In this document: piece after piece, positions 11,911 through 23,311 of the stretch | How positions within the stretch are numbered: position 1 is the first letter of the stretch | How the letters are laid out: each line of letters starts with the position of its first letter | Assembly (NCBI GenBank): GCA_000151295.1 | Contig: GG745356.1 | Location: 425,361 to 489,360 of the forward strand | Direction: 5' to 3' | DNA: 64,000 nt | Source: Allomyces macrogynus ATCC 38327 | Taxonomy: Eukaryota; Blastocladiomycota; Blastocladiomycetes; Blastocladiales; Blastocladiaceae | Position numbers and translations under genes: made by a program | The notes under the pieces: model-generated | Database searches by the model: none | What the model was told of the DNA's origin: nothing | What the model saw: the letters and a program-made list of their open reading frames with translations, nothing else

Positions 11911-14669
11911 TCAAATCGACCAGAACATTCTTTCATGCACGAGCCTCTTGGCACTACTCTCCAAATCGGCTTTCTGGAACGCAAACGGCCGCGCCATGAC
12001 CCGCATCTCCATACCCTCGAGAAACTGCCGGTACCGTCCTCGTCCTCGCTCGACGGCGACCCTAGGTACACGCACGCACCCCGCCCATGTCCCCGCCACA
12101 TCGCACCCCTCCACCTCACATCCACGTTCCCCCACCCGTCCTCATCTCCCCCTTTGCCTCGTTCATCCTCGCCTCCTCCTCGAGCGCCGCCTGCACTCGC
12201 TGCACTGCCGCGCGCCTCGCGCTCCTCACTCCCCTCTCCTCATTCTCCTCCCTCTCCCGCCTCTCCCTCTCCTCCTGCGCGCGAATCCGCGCCTGCACTT
12301 TCAGCGTCGACGACCGCGTGGGTTTCGGTTCTTGCGGCGGCGTTGCCGGCGCCACGGGCATGCGTTTCACCGGCTGGGGACTCAGCGCGGCCCGGACTTT
12401 TGCCAGCGTCTAGCGTTTCCGGTCCTCGAGTAGCCGCTGGTGCGCTTCGAGGCCCGGGAAGGGAGTGGTGGTGTTACGGGCGGCGAGGCGGGCGCGAATC
12501 GCGGCTTTGCGCGCAACGAGAACGACAGCGTGCTTTTCCTGCGCGCAGGAAAAGTCAGAGATGGTGGAATTGGTGGTGGGGTGGAAGATGCATTCGCGCA
12601 CGTCGGGTGGGGGTGAGGGGGCGGGGCGGGGCGGGCTCCAGTGGGAAGGAGGTGAATGGGGTGGGATTGTGAGGGCGGGGCGGGATGGGTGGGGCGTACG
12701 TGGTCGTGCTGCAGCGGTGCGGTTCGAGAGGTCGTGCGCGACGTGCTGTTCCCGATGGAGGGAGGGCGAGTCGGCGCGGTCGAGCTTGGCCTGTTCACGG
12801 GCAAATTTGACTTCGAGTTCTTGCCGTAAGGCCTTGCTTTCTTTCGCGCTGTGGGCAGGACGGGTTTGATCAGGTCAGCGGAGCCAAAGCGTTCGTGAGA
12901 GCTCACGCACCCGTTTGTTGAGCGTCTCTGAATACTCAAACTTGAACGGCGTCAGCTGCGTCTGGAGCATGGCCACGTACTCTTGGTGGTGTCGCTCGCG
13001 CCGGTCGCGGTCGGCCTGCATCATTGGGTGGAACCTGTACTTTCGTGAGTCTCGCATCATCCAACCAAACTACACCATCAAAGCAGCGCAACACGTACTT
13101 TGGCACGAGCGACAAGCGACGACGCCGGACGCCGGAACCGCACGTGCGAGAAAGTTCGTCGCGCCGCGATCCACGCTCTTGACAGGCTTCGACGGCGTCG
13201 CCGACCACGTACGCTGCGACTTTGGCGTCCTTGGCGAGGCCAGGTTTACGAGGGTTTTGGCCGACGTCGGCCGGCTCCCCGAGCCCCACTTTCTTCATCT
13301 GCTTGATGCGCGACTTCCACTGCTGAATCGCCGACAGCGCCGCAGCCGAGGACCCCTTGCCCTTGCCCTGCTCATCACCCCCCTCATCCGTAATCCGCAA
13401 CGCCGGCAGGTCGCGCGACACGCTCCTGCTCATGCGCGTCGACACCGTCGGGACGTGCAGCGTGACCGCCGGCTCATGATCCAGCGCGAGCGCATTCGAC
13501 GAGGCCGCGGCGAGATCACCGGCGACGGCGGCGCCGCGGGGATCAGGTACCCCGACGCGGACGCCATCTTGGCGAGTGCCGCCGGCTGCTGGAGCGCGTG
13601 CGCGCTCTGCATGAGCGCGGCGTAGTCGGTCGCGGGGGGTTCTGCGCGCGACGACGGGCTGCGTGACACGGCGCGGGAGGGGCCGATCGAGACGAGCCGC
13701 GAGTGCGGCAGGGACGCGTCCGAGTCGTGTCGGCTCGTGGTGATGCTGGGTGGGACGGCGACGGTGGGTATTTTCCACAGACGCAGGACTCTGTCGACAG
13801 CGGCTTGTTCCTTGGGTGAGAGTGACGGTGATTTCGCAAGCGACTGCGGTTTGGTGGGGGTCCGGGACGTGCGCGCGCGGTCGCGGTCGCGGTTGCGGTC
13901 GGGCGATGACGGCGTGCTATGCGGGTGGACGGAAGTCGGCCGACGCCACTTGTTGATGACATTGAGCAGCAAGTCTGTCTCTTTGACGTCAGGCCGGTCC
14001 GGTCGACCGCGGTCCTTGCGTTGCTGTGGACTCGCGGGCAACGACCGCGTCCCCGCGGGCGCGCGCTTGGTGGCTGGCTTGGTACTGCTCCGCTTCGTCG
14101 CGCCCGTGCGACTCGTCGCGTCCGACGCCAACGACTTTCTGCCTCCACCAGGCAGGTTCACGCCTGGCCCACGCCAGGCGTTGCGCAGTGGCGGCGGTGC
14201 TCTTCTCATGGCAACCGTCGCTGCGTCGCGTTCCGCGTCCGCCGCGCGGTGCACAGTCCCAACTTCCCCGTCGCGGCGCATCTCCCACAACACCTGCTCA
14301 ATAATCTGGTCCAACGACTCCCCCTTTCCCTCCAGCCGCCGGCGATTCACCAAGAACTCGAGCATCTCCACGCGTTCTGCCACGGGCAGGGTGCCCAATC
14401 CACCGTGTGCTTTCCCAATCAACCCGTGCCACGCGCTTGAGAACGTCAATGTGCTGCAATTGCTCGTCGAGCGTCTCGACCGCTTGCGCGAACCGCGGCA
14501 GGCCTGCGTGCAAGGCGGCTTGTTGCGCGGCTCGCGCATCGGCGGCGACACGAGCCGCATGGTCGGCGGCATCGCGGGCCGCGGCGGCGGCCGCGGTCAC
14601 AGATGAGTGCTCGACACGCCTGCCGGAGACGCAGAGGGGCAGCGGTGGGTTGGTGGTTGAGGTGACCAT
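11911..14669 (-). CDS. Probable FAM161-like coiled-coil protein, multi-exon
   Basis: The reading starts at the ATG at 14669 with an Ala-rich helix (AAAARDAADHAARVAADARA). It continues through LGTLPVAERVEMLEFLVN, a basic Ser/Pro region, then a helical part with FHPMMQADRDRRERHHQEY and QLTPFKFEYSETLNKR, Glu/Arg-rich coiled coil near 12140-12400, and MARPFAFQKADLESSAKR near the end. The PF-x-F motif followed by charged helices and the RP-F-F motif resemble FAM161, a centrosome/cilium protein; this assignment is tentative. Two introns near 12.85 and 13.05 kb are plausible. Odd points: a one-base frame break at about 14430, an unresolved frame change near 13.5 kb, and an in-frame TAG at 12411-12409. 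The gene may be damaged or mis-assembled. Confidence 0.4.
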
Positions 14670-15374
14670 GGCGTGAGGGGGTGGCGCGGGCCGCGAAGTT
14701 ACGGGTGGAGAGTGTGCTGAGGGTCGGGTGCGGCAAGTTGCAACAGGTCAGGGCATCTTTATTGCACATGAGTTTACTTCCAAGTCTAAGTCGACGACGA
14801 AGTGAGAGGCGGCAAGCAGAACCGGTGTTGAGTGTGTATGCAGGGCGAAACTCGAAACCCGAGCCTCCCAGCCTCACCAATGACACGGACGAACCACGTG
14901 TGCCGCGCCTCCAACCAGGTACCCGGCGTAAATTTGCGATCAAGCTGGGTGGCGCAGAGCAATGCAACGAGCACGACATCTGTGTCGAGCCGATCCCTAT
15001 TCAGCTGCACGGCGCCTTCGTTCGTCCACAAACGCGCCCAATGCCCAGCCAGTCGGCCGCCAACCGCCAGCACGCACTGCGGACGCCTCGTCGCCAACAG
15101 TCGGTGCGCAGGCACTCGCGCGCCCTTCGCCTGCGCTTGAACGGAAACTGTGCGCCATGGCGCCCAACATGCCTCACGCGAGGACTTTTGGCATCTCTGA
15201 AGTCGTCGAGCACCGGCGCTCCTTCTCCATCACCTCTCTCCCTCCCCGCGGTCCTATTTCTCGAAAAAGGCGACTGGGCACGGCGCTGCGGAGTGGCCGT
15301 GTTTGCTCGTCTTTCGTCCGCTGCTACAACCTCCAAAATCACGAACCGCAACGATCTGCACGAATCCGAAGCGA
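14670..15374. promoter_or_regulatory. Shared upstream region of the coiled-coil and kelch genes
   Basis: This 705-bp interval lies between two divergent start codons. Open frames run through it on both strands, as expected at this GC content, but none shows family motifs or a credible start. No other structure was recognised. Confidence 0.4.
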
Positions 15375-17178
15375 ATGGACACCGAATCAACGATGCGGCC
15401 AGCCAGTGCTGGCGTGTTGCTCGGCGCCGCCATGATCGTGGTCATGCTCACGGCGGCCACCCAAGTCGTCACGGCGGCCCCGACGTCCTCGTTCACCGTG
15501 TCGTCGTCGCAGGCCGTGTACGGCAGTAGCTGCGCGTACCTTGACACGACCAAGCGGCTCTACTCGATTGGCGGTTACATTGGCCGTACGTTCATTCCTG
15601 ATCGATACGAGCCTGGTGAATTCCAAGTGATGTGACAGCTGATCCGTTTTGGTTTTGACAGAAACGGGCGAGTCCGACGCGGCCAAGCTTGGCGTGACTG
15701 GCGGTATCTACTCGCTCGACCTCTCGCGTAACTTTTCCACGTCGTCACCGCCGCTGACGGGCCATGGGGTTCTCGATGGCATCGACGCTCAGCACGGACT
15801 CGTGCAGTCGGTCGCCGCAGTCATGCCCGACAACCGCATCATCATTGCGGGCGGACGCATTCAACCCAACGCGAGCGTCGACGGCGACCCGAACCCTGCC
15901 GTCTACGCGTTTGATGCATCGTCGTCGGCGTCCACCAAAATTTCCACGTCGCGACTCAAGGTGCCCATGTACCACGCGTTGCCCGGGTCGGCGGCAGTCC
16001 GGATTGACGGTGTCAAGACGCTGCTGATCACGGCGGGGATGGCGCTCACGGGCCCGTTCGACGACGTGAGCTGGGTGTTTTCCGTGTCTGACACGGGCAG
16101 TATCACCAACACGTCCGCGACGGCAAACGCTCCACCGGGTCGTCGGCTCGCGACCATGCACCGGCTCAATGCTACGCACCACCTTCTCTCGGGCGGGTCC
16201 GGGACCGGCGGGTACCACAAGGATCTGTGGGTATTTGACGAGTCCAAGACGACCTGGACCAAGTCGTCGTTCACCATGCCGATGGCGACCGACCACCACC
16301 GAATCATCGTCTACCAGGACCGGTACTGGATCCGGCTTGGCGGGTTCACGGGCGAGGAGAATTACGAGCTCATCACCTACTACGACACGAACACGGGCAC
16401 CGCGGCCAAGGGTACGATCGTGAACCCGGGCGACGGCCCGCCCTCGATTGGCGCCGGGTGCACGCACTTGGTCGGAAACACGATCGTCTACCTCGGCGGG
16501 CGCGAGTCGGCCGACGATAACGGCCATGTGCTGGGTAAGATGGCGTCGACCGTGAACCTGCTCGCGATCGAACCGGCCGGGTCGGGCAAGTCGGGTTTGC
16601 AGTTCCGGTGGATCAATTCTTATGCGCCGCCGTCAAACGCATCGTCGACGACCGACTCGAAGTCGACCTCGAAGTCGCCCGGAAACGGGTCGTCGACATC
16701 GGACGGGAACGGCTCGGATTCGTCGTCGTCATCGTCGTCGTCGTCCGGTGTCGGTGTGGGTGCGATCATTGGCGCCGTCGCGGGCACGCTGGCGGCGGTC
16801 GGATTGGCCTTCCTCGCGTACCGGTGGTTCGCGACGCGCCGCATCGCGTCGGTGCCGGTGGAGGCCAAGCCAAACGGCTCGGTTCCGGCTCCTGCCCCGG
16901 AAAAAGTGATGCCGTCGCACGATCGCGCCCCTGTCATCATCCCGGCACACGAAATCGTCGCGGCACCCGTCATCGTCACGGAAAGCGTGCCTGCTGCAGT
17001 GTTGGTGCCCAAGCTCGCGGCTCCAGCAGAAGATCCGCTCTTGCTGCCGCCCGCGACGCCGCAAGCACGGCCAGGTGTGGCCGCATCAAACGTGCGGGAT
17101 TCCGGATTGGTGAGTGTCAACGGGGTGGGGCATTTTATGGCACCAGGAGAGCTGAGCATGGAGCGGCCGACGGCTTAA
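15375..17178 (+). CDS. Kelch-type, single-pass membrane surface protein
   Basis: Exons are 15375-15585 and 15662-17178, giving 575 residues. An N-terminal hydrophobic signal (LLGAAMIVVMLTAATQVVTA) is followed by kelch-like blades with double glycines, such as LYSIGGYIG, HLLSGGSGTGGYHKDLWVFD and IRLGGFTGEENYEL. A Ser/Thr/Gly-rich stalk containing a run of serines leads to a transmembrane helix (GAIIGAVAGTLAAVGLAFLA) and a Pro/Ala-rich cytoplasmic tail of about 110 residues. Fungal proteins of this plan are cell-surface receptors or adhesins of mostly unknown ligand; the function here is not determined. The gene ends about 150 bp before the Harbinger element's left end. Confidence 0.72.
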
Positions 17179-17328
17179 ATTTTGTCGCTGTTGTTTGTGG
17201 CTCGCATCAATCAGATCTATCGTCTCCGGCTGTGCAAAACAGTCTTTTTTGCCATGAACCAGTATTAGAAGTGCTCTCACCATGATTGTTTTCTGCCATT
17301 TTAATACTTTGGAGCGTGACAAACGTAA

Positions 17329-17341
17329 GAGCATCTACAAC
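17329..17341 (+). repeat. Left terminal inverted repeat of Harbinger element 1
   Basis: Sequence GAGCATCTACAAC, preceded by the target duplication TAA at 17326-17328. Confidence 0.92.
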
Positions 17342-17680
17342 GGACGTGATTTTGACTCCGCCGACCGAAAATGGATCGCGCAGGAGCGAAACGTCCCCAA
17401 CGGAAGAAATCAAACCGAAAATCGATTTTCGCATCACGTCAGTCCAAGTGAACATGCGCAACGGTTTTGAGGCATACCCACTTTCACCAATGACCAATCC
17501 GCCTCTTGCACGAAACACTGCACACAACAAGGCCTTACATGCTTGCCTTGCTCCCTCCTTCTCCTGAGCGCTCACCCGCGACAACGGTTGCTGACACTCA
17601 CTGGCCGTGACCAACAACAACATAGTTGCAGATTCCATTTTCCTTCCATCCAGCCAAGCACCTATGTTCTGGAAAACGTG

Positions 17681-19077
17681 ATGGACGCCAATCTCCAGCT
17701 TGCAGCCAACCCTCTCCACCTTGTGCCATTCATGTGGGTCCTCGATATCGAGCATGACGACGATTTCGGTGAGGACATGGTCTTCATCACTGTCTTCCAG
17801 TCGCTTCTTGCAGAAGCAGCCCGTGCCTGTCCCACTGACCCTCCCATCGTCTGGGGCAGGTCCCGCCCTGGCCGTGCACCCAACCTCCACTGCAACCATG
17901 CCCTTTGGCACACGCGCATCATGGAGGACTATTTTGTCGAGGGCGCAGTCTTTGACGAGCGCCACTTTCGTCTTTGATACCGCATGCCGCGTGCTCCTTT
18001 TGAGCACATTGTCCAGTCAATGGTCGTTGCTGATCCAAGGATGGGCTTGCTCACTGAAGCAGCGCGCAAATGTGGCCTCTCGGCCTTCCAAAAGTGCACG
18101 GTGGCGATGCGAATGTTCACATATGGCTTGACGCCTGATGAGCTTGAGGAGTACATTCGCATTGGTGCCTCGACCATTTTGTTCTACTTCCGGCGATTAT
18201 GCTTTAATGTCATCCAGATGTATGGCTCCCAGTTCCTGCAGCCATCCACACATGATGAGATTGCTGCATACTTGACCATTAACAAGGAGCATGGGTGGCC
18301 TGGTATGTTTGGCTCAATTGATTGTATGCACTGGGAATGGGAGAAGTGCCTGTGTGTCTGGCAAGGTGAGTTCCAGGACCGTCACAGCATGCGTTCTGTG
18401 ATTCTCGAAGCTGTCGCAACGCCAGATCTCTATATTTGGCATTACTTCTTCGGCATGCCCAGTTCTGCGAATGACATTACTGTTCTTGACTGGTCGCCAT
18501 TTCTTCTCAACACAGTGCTCAATGGGGCCGAGGTGATTGAGTACATGATCAACAGCCGCACTTACACCAAGCCCTACTTCCTTGCTGATGGAATCTACCC
18601 GCACTTGTGGTGTTTAGTCCAGACCATTTCGAACCCGCTGTCCGAGAAGTACAAGCACTTTGCCAAGCAGCAAGAGGCGGCGCGCAAGAACGTTGAGTGC
18701 ACATTTGGCGTTCTTCAAGCGCAGTTTGGGATAATCCAGTCGCCATGCCGGTTTTGGTCGCCAAGTGATCTGCAGCTGATCATGTGCATGTGCATCATCT
18801 TGCACAACATGATCCTGACCTATGAGGACAAGGTGCACGTCTTGCGCGAGTACTTGATTGAAGGAAGCCATGTTCGCCCGCCCATTCTCCACCCGGTCCT
18901 GCAAGTTTTGAGTGAGCACGTTTCGTGGGAGCTTGCTGTGTTGCATGATGAGGCCATGTACAAGCAGTTGCGTGAGGATTTGGTCCAGCACCTTTAGAAT
19001 CATATGGGCGATATGGCTGGGGAGGGAGATGACGATGGTGGAGTGGATGGGAGTGAGGATGAGGACGATGTTGAATA
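17681..19077 (+). pseudogene. Harbinger transposase (plant-transposon-protein family), two in-frame stops
   Basis: The reading starts at ATG 17681. It is interrupted by TGA at 17975-17977 exactly where the family has an Arg (context HFRL-stop-YRMPRAPF; CGA to TGA would explain it). It then runs open to TAG at 18995-18997, after which an acidic tail (GSEDEDDVE) continues in frame to 19077. The DDE catalytic residues are all present: GSIDCMHWEW, FLADGIYP and RKNVECTFGVLQAQF, together with the ANDITVLDWSP motif. The family cuts and pastes Harbinger elements with help from a Myb-like partner. An AATAAA poly(A)-type signal lies at 19074-19079. An internal start at 17984 could still give a 337-residue product holding the whole catalytic core. 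Confidence 0.88.
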
Positions 19078-19249
19078 AAATTTCTTGATCATGCTGTCCC
19101 CCTTCTGAGATGAAGATTGCTGAGGTTACTTTCACTCTGCCCCCACGCCCACCATGGTTGGAACGGGAAAAGACACATTTATTCAACAACAACAACAATT
19201 CAGCAGACACCAAACCGCAAGCCACGAAATCTCGAATTCAACAACACAA

Positions 19250-20760
19250 TTACAGACTGTTCTCGCCATCCCAAGTGGCCACTGGGTCGTGTGGTGCAGT
19301 GCTAGCCGTGTCGTCCAGACGCGGCTGTTTTGGGTCAGGGAAATCGAATGGAAACAGCACGATTTGGCAGCACTTCGTCACCGACGACGTGTCATACCAG
19401 CTTGCAGCATGAGCGGGTGGTGTGGCAGTGGTTGGTGCACTCATTGGTGGCTGGGTGGAGAGAGTCAGTGAAGGCACATTGTACGAGTAGCCCACATAGT
19501 AGCCGGCCTTGGGCGCAGGAGGCGCCGTGAAGTAGCTGTGCATGGGCGTGGTCACCTGGTGCATGAGTTTCCTGTTGTTGCCCTGGTTGCTTGGGCCGCT
19601 GCGAGTTCCAGAGCTGAAAGACAAACGGTCGTCTTCAATGTCACTTGGCGCGGCTGCAAAAGGCGCAGGGACCGCCTCAAGGAACGCGTCAGGCATGTGC
19701 GCCAGGTCAGGATAGGCGGCCTCATTTCCAGGTTGGTCGCGCATGTTGCAGTTGCGTGGGTGGTTGGGCTCATTGCTGGGCTGGTCATGCGCGTCGTGCT
19801 CATGTGGGTTGGCACAGTTGGCCATGTCACATTCACACGCCAGTTTGGATGTGGTACGTGAGCACATCATCACAAGAATTGCGCTCCATTGGAGAATCAT
19901 GTACTCACACTGCTCAGGGTCAAGATCATTGATCGGGCGCATCATGACATCGAAATAGAACCGCTCCTGGTCCAGTTCGACCTTCTTGGTCATGGCATTG
20001 GCCATCAACTTGCTTGCTTTGACAATTGCAGCAGGTGGTTCCAGGGTTGGTGCCGGGTTATGCTTAGCTGCCTTCACCTTCTTGCACCCAATCAGTCTTG
20101 CTGGCAACAGCACACCCATGGCCGCTGGCGTACCTGTGGCGGGTGGAGAGGGTGTGCCTGCAGCAGGTGCAGCAGGTGCAGCAGCCACACCCAGGTTCAG
20201 CACATTGGGAACAATTGCAACCAGTGGGGCAAATGTCATCACAATGGCAGCACCTGGTGCCAATCCAGGAATCATTGTTGCTACTGGAACGTGTGCCCCA
20301 AGGGCACCCATCATGGTCATTGCTGTGGCATTGTTGCTTGATGGCATTGTAGGCCATGAGGTGCTTGAACAGCCTGTGGGTCTCAGCCACAAAGGCAGTG
20401 AATGCCTGTTGCTGGAGGTCGGCTGTGCTGGTACTGCTTGGCGGATTCAGAAAAGCGCGCCACATACACAATGTGAAGTTGTTGAGGTTTGGCAACATGA
20501 GCTTTCAGTGGCTCTTGAGCATGCCAATTGGGCGGTCAGCACAGTGGACGTGTGGGTGGTCACAGTAATATTGGGTCCACCACCTGTAAATCTCGTCAAA
20601 CCACGTGTCCCATGTCGGGTCCATGCCTGTATCAGGCTCATGGCCGCTCTTGATGATGCAGCGGGCAAGGAGCTCCTCTCCCTCTTGAGACCAAGCCGGG
20701 CCATGGTGGTTTGGCTGGTGAGCTGGTTAGGCGTGATGTGGTGGGACCATGGCAGATACA
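19250..20760 (-). pseudogene. Myb/SANT-like partner protein of Harbinger element 1, broken
   Basis: On the minus strand the N-terminal part reads W-S-Q-E-G-EELLARCIIKSGHEPDTG and WFDEIYRWWTQYYCDHPH, then reaches TGA at 20507-20505 where the family has Trp (RPIGMLKSH-stop-KLMLPNLNNF; TGG to TGA). The next segment ends near HLMAYNAIK and a frame change is needed before the long C-terminal frame (20392-19250), which contains KKVELDQERFYFDVMMRP. This resembles the Myb-like second protein of PIF/Harbinger elements, which binds element ends and carries the transposase to the nucleus. The middle is Ala/Pro/Met-rich low complexity. Confidence 0.7.
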
Positions 20761-21371
20761 ATGGGTGGTGGACAAAGAAGGTGATGGTTGATGCTGTGGA
20801 TGACAGTCGGTTGGTGGCTGCTGCAAGTCACAAGCCATGTATTTGGGAGCTGAGTGATGCCAGCATGTGTGAAGATCTCATCAGACTGATCAGAAGCAGA
20901 CGCATGGACATGTGCAGTGGCGGGCGTGGCAGCGTACGGCCAAAGCAGTGCTCCTACGCTTCCAGCACAAACCCTTTTGTGGTTGTGATTTGTGGATTGC
21001 ATGTGACAACAATGCAATGTTGCTGGCTGTCATTGCTGTGTGGGCAACAGTCGCTCCACTGTGCCAGGCTGGCACCCCTCTCACCACGACGTTCCTGTCA
21101 TCGTCAGACTTTGCTGGATGGGCTGTGAGCAGTCAGAGTGGGAGGGTGGCAGCCAGCCGTGGAGGCAAAGTTGAGGACGACACAGGCCCAGGGAGTTGTT
21201 GGTAGTGCGACCAAAGATCGAACTGGAGTGACTGATTTTTGGTCAATCCGGAAGCAAAAATGGCGAAGAAAAAGTCATATTCGATCGGTCCGTCTGACTG
21301 TTGGAGACCCAGACTGTCCCAGACCTGTGAACACGAAATGGCCAGATCGAAAATCGATTTTCAGTCCCACT

Positions 21372-21384
21372 GTTGTAGATGCTC
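21372..21384 (-). repeat. Right terminal inverted repeat of Harbinger element 1
   Basis: Sequence GTTGTAGATGCTC, the exact reverse complement of the left repeat, followed by TAA at 21385-21387. Confidence 0.92.
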
Positions 21385-21387
21385 TAA

Positions 21388-22760
21388 GAACGCAACAGCT
21401 GCGAACACGACACGCTTCGCATCAGCAAACAGGGGTGGCAACGCAATGTGAGCGAGTGTGAGCTGCACCACCTGTGTGCTGCTGCAGAGTGGCCAGAGCG
21501 AGATTGCCATGCTCTATGAGTAAGTGTAGCCGTGCAGCAGTGCGCTGCAGCGACAAAGTAAATGGTTCCACATTATGGAACAAGAATGAACCGCGCCTGC
21601 GCTTTGGTTGCTCACTGTCGCATGGAACCACAAGCTGGTGGACAGCAAAAAGGACGTGGAAGGGCACTGAGCCAACTGTTGCAGCTCAACCATGTCATTT
21701 GGAACAGTGAGAGCATCATGATGCTCGCTCAGCCCACATCCAATTCCAAATTGAAATAATTGCTGGGTTGCTCTTGAAATGCTGGACCACATATTGTTTT
21801 TGGGTTTATTGAGGAGAATGGGGGATGGCCATGCAGGCTGGGTCTCAATTATTGCACAGCAAGGACAACCGCAGGTCAAAGCAACTGCCATGGCTTGGAT
21901 GGTGCAACGGAATCACGTTCAGCAAGTCCAGTGCCTGCTGGCTTCCAAAACCACAGCCCAGTTGTGGAATGTGTGCTTGCTGTCCCAGCTTGTGGCTGTC
22001 TTGCTCCCAAATGTGAAAGGTGTGCATCAATGAACCCCACATTCACTCTCCATCAACAAGGTTTTGAGTTCTGAGCTGGGAGTGCGCATACTTGACAGGT
22101 GCAGATTTCAAGTGCATCCAGCTGTGCCAGCTTGTGGCCAACCTTGAGGTGGATGTGCTGTGCATGCATGTCATTGAGCTCATGGCCTGACTTGCTATTG
22201 GCGCGTGTTGCCAACGCCAAGGCCAATCTGCTCATCTCATGCAAGATCAAGGCGGCTGTGCTGACAAGTTGATCCTCAAGGAGCAGGGGAGGAGGTTACT
22301 TGCTGTCAATTGTGTTGGAAAAGGACTTGATGTTCATGTTTGCAGATGGACCTGGTTTGAATTAATATGATTTAACTCAGCAATGATCGAGCGTTGCTTT
22401 CATACAATTGAGGAACCAGCAGCCAGATTTTGTACAATCTTACAACAGCACATACAATTTTGCAGGGTTGTCTACAATCGTTCAACAACTGTGCCCATCT
22501 CCCCACAATTGTGCAAGATTTCGCAATTTGGAGAATCATAGATTTCGAGCACATTCTTGCAAAATGGTATACAATTTAATGAAACCAGAATGGCGATGCA
22601 CGTTGCGTATCACGGTCAGGTTTGACCAGCAAGGGCAGCATGTGAGGGTTGCCTTATCATTTGCTCCGTTTTTTTTTGACTAACGCCGACGCAAGAAATG
22701 GAAACGGTCCCGGTTTCGTTTGGCAACATGACATGACATCAGAGCGCGTTCAAGTTCCAA
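21388..22760. other. Decayed low-GC spacer, probable transposon remnant
   Basis: No gene is supported. The base composition is lower in GC than the core blocks and resembles the interior of the mobile elements. Both strands carry many short frames broken by stops. From 22385 to 22600 the motif ACAAT/ATTGT recurs (for example TACAATTTTGCA, TACAATCGTTCAAC, CACAATTGTGCA, TATACAATTTAA), giving a locally AT-rich, partly palindromic tract of unknown meaning. Confidence 0.45.
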
Positions 22761-23104
22761 AACGCCTCAGGTGACATGTGCGCTTTCTCCAGCCTGGGTC
22801 CCTCTCTGTTGTGGTTGTTTTTTTGATGCATGTCCGCCCACCCCATCAACGTCGCCACAAAGAAGTGGCCCTGGCAGCGCGCTCGATCCACCACCATCCC
22901 CCATATTTCATCAGTCTCGCGGGGGCGCGCCGACGCTGACGGTTTTGCCTCTTAGTGACGACGACGACGCCTCCAAAATATATATCGCCGGGCCGGTGTG
23001 GAGTACGTGAGCCGGCAGCTGAGAGCTGCAAGCGCGCGCGCCCTTCCCCGCGGGTCCTCTTTCGCCGCTGCAGGCCAAGAGCTCTGACGACAGACTCGCC
23101 GCGC

Positions 23105-23117
23105 CATTGTATATAAC
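23105..23117 (+). promoter_or_regulatory. TATA-like element upstream of the acyl-CoA synthetase gene
   Basis: The sequence TTGTATATAACTG lies about 200 bp upstream of the ATG at 23312. No transcription start data are visible, so the distance from the true start site is unknown. Confidence 0.45.
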
Positions 23118-23311
23118 TGTGCACCAACCCCCCCGCCCAAACGCGCACTCCTTGCGCGCCCTCCCTCTCCTCTTCGCTTTGACAACCAACCCTGCTCGAG
23201 TCGACCTGCTCCGCGCTAGTCAACTCGGATCCGCAGCGTCAAGCACCAAACACCAACAGCAGCCGTACCAACTCGCTGCAAACGACCACCAACTTGCAGC
23301 ATTTCTTTACC

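Larger units (their letters stand above)
17326..21387. mobile_element. PIF/Harbinger DNA transposon with TIRs and TAA target duplication
   Basis: The 4056-bp element (17329-21384) ends in perfect 13-bp inverted repeats, GAGCATCTACAAC, and is flanked on both sides by TAA (17326-17328 and 21385-21387), the 3-bp TWA target duplication expected for PIF/Harbinger. The terminal sequence resembles the GAGCATCTCCAAC-type ends known from plant Harbinger/Tourist elements. Inside are two converging genes, a DDE transposase on the plus strand and a Myb-like protein on the minus strand, the standard two-gene Harbinger layout. A subterminal palindrome, AAAATCGATTTTCG-like, occurs near both ends (about 17419 and 21350). 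Both genes carry nonsense changes, so the copy is not autonomous as written. Confidence 0.92.

Noticed and set aside
19986..21128. Long plus-strand open frame of 380 codons inside Harbinger element 1
   Set aside because: It is antisense to the Myb-like gene, has no family motif, and its open state follows from the low-complexity composition of the true gene.
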